A DNA stretch of 64,000 nt, taken from the NCBI GenBank assembly GCA_029011315.1, contig JAQXLA010000019.1:114569-178568 (forward strand), given 5' to 3'. The DNA comes from Desulfovibrionaceae bacterium. GTDB taxonomy: Bacteria > Desulfobacterota > Desulfovibrionia > Desulfovibrionales > Desulfovibrionaceae. The notes beneath the pieces are model-generated. The model was not told the origin of the DNA. It searched no databases and saw nothing but the letters and a program-made list of their open reading frames with translations. A program made the position numbers and the translations under genes. Below are positions 7,724 through 14,699 of the stretch, piece by piece; positions within the stretch are counted from its first letter, which is position 1, and each line of letters starts with the position of its first letter.

Positions 7724-8196
7724 CAATTCCCGAAACTCCGAATTCGCCAGCACTTCTTATCCTTTCGCTTGGGGGCAATGTTGATCCTCTGATCCGCAGC
7801 ATCACGGCGATGCGTCCCAAACGGATATGCTTCATAGCCACGGCTCAGTCCGCCGAGGGAATTGACTGCATTCTCAATGCTGTCGGCTCCACCCTTCTGA
7901 ACGAAACGGTCGTCCTCAGCAACGGACAGGATATCGCTCAAATCACGCAGGAGCTGACCTCTGCCATAGCCGGGCATCACGAATGGACTCAGCTTGCCCA
8001 CGAAGGCAGACTCATGGTGGATCTTACCGGCGGCACCAAGGCAATGGCCGCTTCCATCGCTCTCGCGTTTTCTTCCCTACCCGTAACTTTTTCCTACGTG
8101 GGAGGCATGGCGAGGACGAAGAATGGCCTTGGTTCCGTATGCAGCGGAATGGAAACTATTTTTACGTGTCTCAACCCTCTATTTCTGAAACAATAG
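7720..8196 (+). CDS. CARF-only protein (Csm6/Csx1-superfamily sensor domain), possibly truncated or a ring-nuclease-like regulator
   Basis: The 158 residues are essentially one CARF Rossmann domain. A strand-turn LLILSLGGNVDPLI comes first, then MVDLTGGTKAMAASIALAF (the ligand-binding TGGT loop) and FSYVGGMARTKNGLGSV. Full-length relatives of the Cas02710/Csm6 type continue into a HEPN ribonuclease of another 200 or more residues. Here the frame stops right after the CARF fold and is followed by a tandem repeat and a foreign fragment. The protein is either a truncated effector or a stand-alone CARF that binds or degrades cyclic oligoadenylate and so tempers the Card1-like nuclease. It overlaps that gene by four bases, so both are made together. 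Confidence 0.72.
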   Translation: MTIPETPNSPALLILSLGGNVDPLIRSITAMRPKRICFIATAQSAEGIDCILNAVGSTLLNETVVLSNGQDIAQITQELTSAIAGHHEWTQLAHEGRLMVDLTGGTKAMAASIALAFSSLPVTFSYVGGMARTKNGLGSVCSGMETIFTCLNPLFLKQ

Positions 8197-8200
8197 CTGA

Positions 8201-8268
8201 CCTCAACAACCTCATCATTCTTGGGGTGACTGGATTTAAAGCACCTCAACAACCTCATCATTCTTGGG
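8201..8268 (+). repeat. 25-bp perfect direct repeat, 43-bp period
   Basis: Twenty-five identical bases starting CCTCAACAACCTCATC occur at 8201-8225 and again at 8244-8268. The sequence after each copy is also similar (GGATTTAA versus GGATTCAA), so this is an imperfect 43-base tandem duplication. It lies exactly between the end of the CARF gene and the start of the Cas12-like fragment, as expected of a recombination scar. With two units, an 18-base interval and no dyad, it is not a CRISPR array. Confidence 0.8.
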
Positions 8269-8846
8269 TTCCCGGATTCAACTTTGTCAAAAAAGATGGC
8301 AAACTCATCCCCCTGAGGGTATACCCGGGGATATCCGTACCTGCTGCCAACACCAGCCGAATCTGTTCTATATGCCGGCGAAACGCTTTCGAGATAATCA
8401 GGAAGTTAAAAGAACGGCATCAGAACAGGATCACGGTGCAGAAAGATGGAACGGTAAACCTAGAGGGATTCCCCGAACTCAGGCTGTTCAGGGAAGTGCA
8501 GGACGATTCTCTCCGGTCGCAGTATATCCGCCAAAATCTTAATGTTCCCATGCTTGATCCTGCGAAAGCGGGTGAACTGAGTATTGACGGGCTCAAAACT
8601 CTTATCAGCAATAATCTGAGGAGAAAGCCCGCGAGCCGGCAGTCAAAGGATACCAAGCAGAGCGTGTATTACTGCGTCTTCAAGGACTGTCCTTCGCATG
8701 AAAATGAGTGGATTCAGGATCCCTCCCGTTACAGAGGGCTGAAAATCCTTCGTGAACGACATGCAGACATTAATGCGGCGATAAATATCGGAAGACGTTT
8801 CCTGAATGACGGGAGTATCATCAAAGATAATGGCAACTCAAAATAA
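8226..8846 (+). pseudogene. C-terminal fragment of a Cas12/TnpB-like RuvC nuclease (zinc ribbon and RuvC-III)
   Basis: The roughly 205 readable codons carry VPAANTSRICSICRR, then about 100 residues later YYCVFKDCPSH, giving a split four-cysteine zinc ribbon. The RuvC-III motif HADINAAINIGRRFL follows, with the catalytic Asp in ADINAA. This order is diagnostic of the C-terminus of Cas12-class effectors and TnpB. The long insert between the two cysteine pairs favours a Cas12 over a compact TnpB. RuvC-I, RuvC-II, the bridge helix and the whole recognition lobe are missing, and no proper start codon or ribosome site is evident. It is therefore a broken remnant, not a working nuclease. The subtype is not assignable, and no guide array or adaptation genes are nearby. 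Confidence 0.72.
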
Positions 8847-8927
8847 CTGAGACCGGGTAAAAGTTTCCCCGGCATAAAATGACGTTTCAGTTCATCGTGA
8901 CGGGTGGTTGGCAGCCATTCGAGACCG

Positions 8928-9141
8928 ATGTATCTGAAACACATCGAAGCGGCTTCACTGAAGGCGAAAACGAATCGTCAGCTGCGTTGCGCAGGCAACC
9001 GGAGTTCCCAGAATCCGGCACGGGCGAAAACGCGACGCGGCAACAGCTTTCAGAGCCGACTGGCTCAGCATCTCATGGGGACTGCTGATAATTTCCGTGC
9101 GGACTGCCCTGCCCCGCGCATCGAGGCGCAGTCTGAGCACG
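8928..9141 (+). repeat. Direct repeat copy B (right boundary of CARF/Cas12 island)
   Basis: This is the second copy of the 6255-6459 repeat. On the plus strand it retains a decayed 3' end of the 5916 gene (readable as KHIEAASLKAK). On the minus strand it is the intact 3' end of tonB. The reciprocal state of the two copies implies that the 5916 gene and tonB were once convergent and overlapping. The junction was duplicated when the intervening 2.5 kb arrived. Confidence 0.75.
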
Positions 9142-9710
9142 ACATCTCCCTGAAGGCCCTGGCGTCGAGCTCTCATCGGATATTCCGGTTCGGCACGGTA
9201 CGCAAAATCAGGGCCTTCGGAACTGCCAAAAGCACGCTCGCCGCCATCAGAAATGCCTGTCTCCCCCTGTTTTCCTTTTCCAGAAGAGGCTTCGTCGTGG
9301 AAAGAGCCACCTTTTTCCATACCATCCTGCCTTACGGCAGCCGCTTCAACCGGCTTTGTCTTTTCCCGTTGATCCGCTTGACGATTTTTTTCCAATCGCC
9401 GCTCTTTTCTGTTCCGCAGTGTCTCTTTCCCGGGATACCGATCTTTCTTAGCGGATTTTGCTTTCACAAGCTCCTTTTCCTTCATGCCTTGTTGATCTTC
9501 TGCTGCATACTCTGAAGCTCCCGCTGTCCTCCCTTCGGCCCTGCCCGAAGCGACACCGTGCAGCATAAGAGACGGCAGACTGACAGGATTGTCTCCATGG
9601 AGATTGGCTGAAGGCGCACCCTGCAAAATCAGCCATAAGACAGCACTGTGCGCCATGCAGGATATGGCAATCAGGCGTATCATCCGGATCCAATCCATCA
9701 CTGTGCGCAC
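8955..9710 (-). CDS. tonB: TonB energy-transducing protein
   Basis: The 251-residue TonB has an N-terminal membrane anchor (about residues 9-31, IRLIAISCMAHSAVLWLIL). A long, highly charged periplasmic linker rich in Lys, Glu and Arg spans about residues 70-165, where proline-rich stretches are usual. The C-terminal TonB domain contains AEPEYPMRARRQGLQGDVVL and LKAVAASRFRP. It passes proton-motive energy from ExbB/ExbD to outer-membrane receptors. As the last gene of the cobalamin operon, 12 bases inside the end of the ATPase gene, it is probably dedicated to the BtuB-like receptor. exbB and exbD are not in the window. Its stop codon lies in repeat copy B. Confidence 0.9.
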   Translation of the reverse strand: MRTVMDWIRMIRLIAISCMAHSAVLWLILQGAPSANLHGDNPVSLPSLMLHGVASGRAEGRTAGASEYAAEDQQGMKEKELVKAKSAKKDRYPGKETLRNRKERRLEKNRQADQREKTKPVEAAAVRQDGMEKGGSFHDEASSGKGKQGETGISDGGERAFGSSEGPDFAYRAEPEYPMRARRQGLQGDVVLRLRLDARGRAVRTEIISSPHEMLSQSALKAVAASRFRPCRILGTPVACATQLTIRFRLQ

Positions 9711-10474
9711 TTCCCGACAGGAAACACCCGAAGAACGTGAGTTTCCGGATGCCTGTCAACGGTGATGCGGCAGTCGTATACGGAACTCAGCAAATCGGAC
9801 TGCAAAATATCTTCCGGCAAACCGAAGGCTATTTTTCTGCCATTTGCCAAAAGCAGGATTCTATCTGCATACATGGCGGCAAGGTTCAAGTCATGCGTTA
9901 CCATACACAGGCTCAGCCCCCGGCGACACAATCCGGCAAAAAGATCCGCCATCTGCACCGCATGCCCCCAATCCTGAGCTGAAACGGGCTCATCCAAAAA
10001 TGCCAGCTCCGGAGTCTGCGCCAGAACGCGGGCAATGCTGCCGCGCTGCCGCTCTCCCCCAGAAAGAGACGATACGGATTGATCCAACAGAGATTCAATG
10101 CCCACAAGATGCAAAGCTGCTGTCACGACGGACCGGGTCTGTGCAGGCTGTTCCCCGCGCCAGGGAAGACGGCCGAGCGATACAAATTCAAACAGGGAAA
10201 AAGATACCGAAGGCGTATCCTGAGGAGCATATGCCCGAAATCTTGCCGCCCTCTCTGGATTCATCGAAAAAAGATCCTCTTTCTTTTCTCCGGCCAGCAC
10301 CGTGCCGCTATGCGGACGAAGAAGACCGGCGGCAATGCGCAAAAGCGTGCTTTTTCCCGATCCGTTCGGCCCGGCAATGACCGTCAGACACCCCCTTTCA
10401 AGGTCCAGATCCACATCTTCAAGGATTTTCCGTCCGCCTGCGGAAAAACCAATGCCTCGCAGCTGGCAAATCAT
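9698..10474 (-). CDS. btuD: Cobalamin ABC transporter ATP-binding protein
   Basis: The 258-residue FepC/BtuD-type ATPase has Walker A GPNGSGKSTLL near residue 35, a Q-loop in YAPQDT and the signature LSGGERQRGSIARVLAQ. Walker B with catalytic Glu is LAFLDEP, and the switch His is in MVTHDL. The ATG at 10474 overlaps the permease stop (ATGA), which sets the start. The longer upstream reading is only permease sequence in another frame. It energises BtuC-mediated transport across the inner membrane. Cobalamin as substrate is inferred from the riboswitch and receptor at the head of the operon. The protein family alone would allow heme or siderophore. Confidence 0.88.
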   Translation of the reverse strand: MICQLRGIGFSAGGRKILEDVDLDLERGCLTVIAGPNGSGKSTLLRIAAGLLRPHSGTVLAGEKKEDLFSMNPERAARFRAYAPQDTPSVSFSLFEFVSLGRLPWRGEQPAQTRSVVTAALHLVGIESLLDQSVSSLSGGERQRGSIARVLAQTPELAFLDEPVSAQDWGHAVQMADLFAGLCRRGLSLCMVTHDLNLAAMYADRILLLANGRKIAFGLPEDILQSDLLSSVYDCRITVDRHPETHVLRVFPVGKCAQ

Positions 10475-11508
10475 GTCCTTCGCCTCATCACGGCAATAAA
10501 AAAAACAGCGCCGATCAATGCCGTGACAACGCCGACCGGCAATTCGCCATCCTTCAGGATATTTGCAGCGGCAATGTCGCAAAAAACAAGATATGACGCG
10601 CCGAATATCATGCAGGCAGGCATCAATCTGCCATGCAGTCCTCCGAAGGCAGATCGCATCAGATGGGGCACAACCAGCCCCACAAAACCAAGAGGCCCGG
10701 AAACAGCAGACGTCAGGCTGACGGCAAAGCAGGACAGAGCCAGCAAGGCGAACCGGACCCTGCTGACCGGCATTCCCAAAGAGGAAGCGGAATCATCATC
10801 CAGAAGAAGACTGTCCAGCCATCTGGAGCAGCCCAGCAGGGCCATCAGTATCGCCAGTGAAAGCCCTGCATAAAGCAGAGATTCTGACAGTCCGCAGGAT
10901 CCCAGATCTCCCATCGTCCACAAAATTGCCGATCCCGTCAGAAAAGGATCAGCCTGCGCCATCAGCAGCAAGATGAGAGCGCTGAAAAACGCATTGAGCA
11001 TCACGCCCCGCAGAAGGAGTGCTGTCCTGCCCAAATGCCTGCCGAATCGCAAAAGCAGCAGGGAAGGCAGAATGCCGCCGCAAAAAGCCCATATCGGACG
11101 AAAGAGATCGCCGCACCCCAGCAGTAAGCCCGCCATGACAGCGCATGAAGCACCGGAAGAGACGCCTAGCAGATACGGTTCCGCCAGAGGATTGCGAAAA
11201 ATCGTCTGAAAGACCAGACCGCAGGCTGCCAGAGACGCACCAGCGGCCAGACCAGTCAGGAGACGGGGAAGACGGATGTCCCGCACAATCATCTCGACGC
11301 CAGGATCGCCGCCCAGGCCGAAAACAGCTGACAGAATCTCTTCAGGCGCGATGGAGACGGTTCCGCAATACAGTCCCGAAAAGCAGGCAGCGCACAAAGC
11401 GGCCGCCCCCAAAAGCCAGAATGCCGGATGTTCTGAGGATTTTGCAAGCAGGCTCTCCTGATCTTCTTTCGGGAACCAGGGAGGCATTTCAAACTTATCT
11501 GTCATCAT
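10471..11508 (-). CDS. btuC: Cobalamin ABC transporter permease (FecCD family)
   Basis: The 345-residue permease has about ten hydrophobic segments and family hallmarks: the IRLPRLLTGLAAGASLAACG stretch, FRNPLAEPYLLGVSSGA and GPLGFVGLVVPHLMR, which contacts the ATPase. The ATG at 11508 is preferred because GGGAG lies eleven bases upstream. It overlaps the end of btuF by 14 bases. An alternative ATG sits one codon later and another eight codons earlier. It forms the membrane channel with BtuD and accepts substrate from BtuF. Confidence 0.88.
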   Translation of the reverse strand: MMTDKFEMPPWFPKEDQESLLAKSSEHPAFWLLGAAALCAACFSGLYCGTVSIAPEEILSAVFGLGGDPGVEMIVRDIRLPRLLTGLAAGASLAACGLVFQTIFRNPLAEPYLLGVSSGASCAVMAGLLLGCGDLFRPIWAFCGGILPSLLLLRFGRHLGRTALLLRGVMLNAFFSALILLLMAQADPFLTGSAILWTMGDLGSCGLSESLLYAGLSLAILMALLGCSRWLDSLLLDDDSASSLGMPVSRVRFALLALSCFAVSLTSAVSGPLGFVGLVVPHLMRSAFGGLHGRLMPACMIFGASYLVFCDIAAANILKDGELPVGVVTALIGAVFFIAVMRRRT

Positions 11509-12352
11509 GATGAACAATGCTCCCGACGGCATCGGTCAGCATTTCAAGAGCGGACATGCAATCTGGAGAAGGCCGGGAAATCACATCCGGATGCAGACTG
11601 ATGATCCATGTTCCCTGAGCATTCCGGCGGATTTCAGGATTGTGTCGAGAGGCGTTCGGATCGGAAACGACTTCGATTTCCGGATGAAAAGCCTGCATTC
11701 TCTCACGGGAAACCGCACGGTAACGCCTTCCAGGAGGAAAGGGACTGTACGTTCCGGCCAGCTCAAGGAGACGCCCGGGAAACGAATCAGGCCCCGCAAT
11801 GAGAAGCGGATTGCGCTGAACGACAAAAACGGCTGAAGGCTTGCGGGAAAAGCCCTCCGTACGGCACTGTATTTTCTCAAGACGGCGGTTCAGCGTATCT
11901 GTCAAACGGCGGCTGCCGCTGTCCAATCCGAGAGCTTTGCCCAGCATTTCCACAGCATGAAGAAACTGATCCGGAGTATCCATGTGCAGCACCATCACGG
12001 GAATACCTAGCATACGAAGCCGGCGCACCGTGTTCGGAGGGGTTCCGTCAGCAAGAGCCAGGCAAAGATCCGGATGAAGAGCCGCGATCTTCTCCAGGTT
12101 CAATCTCACATAGCTTCCCACTGACGGCAGAGACCGGGCGGCGGGGGGATTGTCCGCAAACTGAACCCTGCCGACAATCCGATCGCCGCCGCCCAAGGCA
12201 GACACCAGCTCCAGAAGGCTCGGAGTCAGCGGAACAATCCGCTGAATGTCCGCCGCCTGTACGGAACCGACACGGAGCAGAAAGGCAAGCATGATGCAGC
12301 ATGCGGCTTCTGTTCCATGTCTTTGAAGCCATGTTCTAAAAACGATAGACAA
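11495..12352 (-). CDS. btuF: Periplasmic cobalamin-binding protein
   Basis: This is a class III metal-chelate binding protein. After a signal peptide ending GSVQA-AD come IVPLTPSLLELVSALGGGDR and VGSYVRLNLEKIAALHPDL, the N-lobe pattern of BtuF/FecB proteins. RNPLLIAGPDSFPGRLLELA is in the C-lobe. The start is uncertain. TTG at 12352, preceded by GGAAGGGAA, gives a complete signal peptide and a 17-base overlap with btuB. The first internal ATG (12292) would leave a short signal without a positive N-region. It delivers substrate to BtuC. Confidence 0.82.
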   Translation of the reverse strand: MSIVFRTWLQRHGTEAACCIMLAFLLRVGSVQAADIQRIVPLTPSLLELVSALGGGDRIVGRVQFADNPPAARSLPSVGSYVRLNLEKIAALHPDLCLALADGTPPNTVRRLRMLGIPVMVLHMDTPDQFLHAVEMLGKALGLDSGSRRLTDTLNRRLEKIQCRTEGFSRKPSAVFVVQRNPLLIAGPDSFPGRLLELAGTYSPFPPGRRYRAVSRERMQAFHPEIEVVSDPNASRHNPEIRRNAQGTWIISLHPDVISRPSPDCMSALEMLTDAVGSIVHHDDR

Positions 12353-14330
12353 AGCCAACAGACAGTTCCCTTCCGGGCATGGGATATCCCCAAATTTCCG
12401 AATACTGCCTGTCAAACAGATTTTCAGCATCGATATAGACATCGAGACTGTCCACAGGCCGTACTGTCAGACGGGCATTGCAGACCTGAAAAGATGGCTT
12501 GTTCTGAGGCGTAAAGCCGTTGGACTCATATTGCACCTGAGATCCGACAAAACGCACGTTCATATCCAGCCATACCTTCCTGCCTTCCGGGCCGATCCCC
12601 ATACCAGCTACAGCCGTATACCGGGGAATATTCAAAGGCACTGCCGTAGCCGCATCGCGGTTGCTTCGCCGCAAAAACCATTCTCCGCGCAGATATGGCT
12701 CCCATGCCAGCATACCGCCCCGAGTTGCCGTCTTTCCCTTATACGACAGGGAAAAATCAAGGCCCTCCATCCGAACATCTCCTGTATTCACATACGTGAT
12801 GGATCCGTCCCTCCATGCCGTATCGATGCGATCTTTGAAGCGCGTTGCGAACCAGGCTGCCGAAGCATGCAGTCCGTTGTATTCCGCCTCCGCTCCAATT
12901 TCATAGCTGAGGCTTTTTTCCGGCTTCAGGTCGGGATTTCCCTTGTAATGCGTACTCCACAGCCCGGACGTACTGAAATCTCCAGCCAGTTTTGCGGCCG
13001 TCGGAGGCACAAAAGCGGATCCGGCAGAAGCGTGGAAGCCCAGCCAATCAGCTGCCCACCATACGGCACCGAGATTCCAGCTGACGTGATCCCATGTCCG
13101 GCTTGATGCATTGACCGTCAGATCCGCAGTGTCCCGAATCCGACTGCGGTAGATATCATACCTCAGGCCGGCCAGCAGGGAGACATCGCCGAGATCCATG
13201 CGATGTTCGGCAAAGAATCCGGAAATATCGTATACGGCATCAGGCTGATAGACAGCAGAGCCGTAATTTTTTTCCTGAACATGCGAGTATTCCGCACCAA
13301 GCGACAGCCTGCCGAACTCCAGACAGGGAACAGACCAGATGGCTTTTCCGCCTGCGGTATCCGTGCGATATGTAGAATTGTCTTGGCTCCAGGCCTGATC
13401 AAGAAAGTCATAGCGATTGCGGTTGCCGTACAGGCTGATCTGAAGACGTCCGCCACCGTCAAGCAAAACCGAATGATCCAGAGATGCATGGGAATAGGCA
13501 TTGCGCACAGCGTCATGGGGCGTCAGACCGTAATCGTAATATCCCGGGCTGCCCGTGTCGTAGACAGATTGATGCAAAGCCACGAGAGAGGTCTCGATTC
13601 CCTTTTCAGGCCGATATGCCAGAGTCATACCGCCGGACAGGGAATGCGCCCTTGTATTTTCGTATTTTTTGCCGTTGCCGTCGCGATAGTCCTGCCGCCC
13701 ATTCTGGCGAAAACCTGCGGTCAGCCCCCAGCGATCCTGATCCAGCCCGGCGGAGATGTCCGCTTCAACGGTGTGCTTGCTGTACGATCCGTATGAAGCA
13801 CCAATGCTCCCTGAAGGGGCTCCACGGCCTTTTTTGGTAATGATATTAACGACACCGCCAACAGCCGATCCGCCGTACAGTACGGAAGAAGGCCCCTTGA
13901 GAATCTCAATTCGTTCAGCGATAGCCGTAGGAATAAAAGCCGGATTGCCCGTGCCGGAACGATGGCCGTCAATCAGCAGCAGCACTGGATCGCCGATGCA
14001 GGTAGATGCGCTTTTGCCAGAACGAAAACCCCTCAGGCCGACTGAAGCCAGTGCCCCTGGCTGAGACGAGGAGCTTCCAGGCATATGGCGTTCCAAAACG
14101 CGATCCAGCGTCGCCATGCCTGGCTGATTCAGTTCTTCCCTGTTAATAATTTGAACGGAAGCCGGCAGCTTTCTGACTTCAGAAGGTTCTGCTGACGCAC
14201 TGACGATCATATTGGGCAGAGGATCGGCATTCAGAACAGAGCTGTCTCCGGCTATCCCCCCTGGCACACGGAAAAAAAGCAGTGCACAGCACACCGCAGA
14301 GGCTGTTGCCAGCCTTGAAAAATAAAACAT
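12336..14330 (-). CDS. btuB: TonB-dependent outer-membrane cobalamin receptor
   Basis: This is a 664-residue beta-barrel receptor. A signal peptide (FYFSRLATASAVCCALLFF) is followed by the TonB-box/plug region: MIVSASAEPSEVRKLPASVQ, RVLERHMPG, VGLRGFRSG, LLLIDGHRSG, and IEILKGPSSVLYGGSAVGG then VVNIITKK. The barrel ends in a C-terminal aromatic, SVGFVYRF. The start is fixed by AGGAGG seven bases before the ATG at 14330. The mRNA leader is a cobalamin riboswitch, which identifies the substrate as a corrinoid. A GTCTGC/GCAGAC hairpin lies between the riboswitch and the ribosome site and may take part in the switching. Confidence 0.92.
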   Translation of the reverse strand: MFYFSRLATASAVCCALLFFRVPGGIAGDSSVLNADPLPNMIVSASAEPSEVRKLPASVQIINREELNQPGMATLDRVLERHMPGSSSSQPGALASVGLRGFRSGKSASTCIGDPVLLLIDGHRSGTGNPAFIPTAIAERIEILKGPSSVLYGGSAVGGVVNIITKKGRGAPSGSIGASYGSYSKHTVEADISAGLDQDRWGLTAGFRQNGRQDYRDGNGKKYENTRAHSLSGGMTLAYRPEKGIETSLVALHQSVYDTGSPGYYDYGLTPHDAVRNAYSHASLDHSVLLDGGGRLQISLYGNRNRYDFLDQAWSQDNSTYRTDTAGGKAIWSVPCLEFGRLSLGAEYSHVQEKNYGSAVYQPDAVYDISGFFAEHRMDLGDVSLLAGLRYDIYRSRIRDTADLTVNASSRTWDHVSWNLGAVWWAADWLGFHASAGSAFVPPTAAKLAGDFSTSGLWSTHYKGNPDLKPEKSLSYEIGAEAEYNGLHASAAWFATRFKDRIDTAWRDGSITYVNTGDVRMEGLDFSLSYKGKTATRGGMLAWEPYLRGEWFLRRSNRDAATAVPLNIPRYTAVAGMGIGPEGRKVWLDMNVRFVGSQVQYESNGFTPQNKPSFQVCNARLTVRPVDSLDVYIDAENLFDRQYSEIWGYPMPGRELSVGFVYRF

Positions 14331-14369
14331 CTTTTCCTCCTGTCTGCGCCTCGGCAGACGGTGTTTCAA

Positions 14370-14540
14370 TGAACTTTCGGGCTGGTTTCCCGGCTTGAGG
14401 ATCTTTCTCCGCCGCGCCTTCCCGAATCTCACGATTCAGTGACATCTGCGGCATCGTCCCCTCTCACGGTTGCGGGCCAGCGCCGGTTTTCTACCGGACT
14501 TCCCAATTATCCTTCCAGCTCAGAGCCCGGAAGGCACCCG
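14370..14540 (-). promoter_or_regulatory. Cobalamin (adenosylcobalamin-class) riboswitch
   Basis: Read on the minus strand the leader contains the class consensus in order: GGGTGCC, then GGGAAGTCCGGTAGAAAACC, GGCGCTGGCCCGCAACCGTGA (the B12 box region), and the closing GCCGGGAAACCAGCC. It ends about 40 bases before the btuB start. A six-base-pair hairpin (14342-14359) abuts the AGGAGG site. Because no T-run follows the hairpin, control is more likely at translation initiation than by termination. The region accounts for the 369-base gap between btuB and hisS, which must also hold the divergent hisS promoter. Confidence 0.92.
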
Positions 14541-14699
14541 AAAAAACTGTCGAATGATATGCAGAATCGACATTCTCTGCAAGACTGTTGTGCGGCGGCG
14601 GAAAAATCGCCGGATTACACTCATTTTTTTGACAATTTAAAGACGTTAGTCTACAGTTCGGAATTCAAAAAAATTCCGTTAACTGAGAGACTGGCGCCT

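Noticed and set aside
8201-8268. Possible CRISPR array
   Set aside because: Only two 25-base units with an 18-base interval, no dyad in the repeat, and the stretch is readable as coding sequence continuing into the Cas12-like fragment. It is better explained as a tandem duplication.
14439-14699. N-terminal extension of HisS
   Set aside because: The upstream in-frame codons run through the antisense of the cobalamin riboswitch and have no synthetase character. The ATG at 14700 gives the standard protein.
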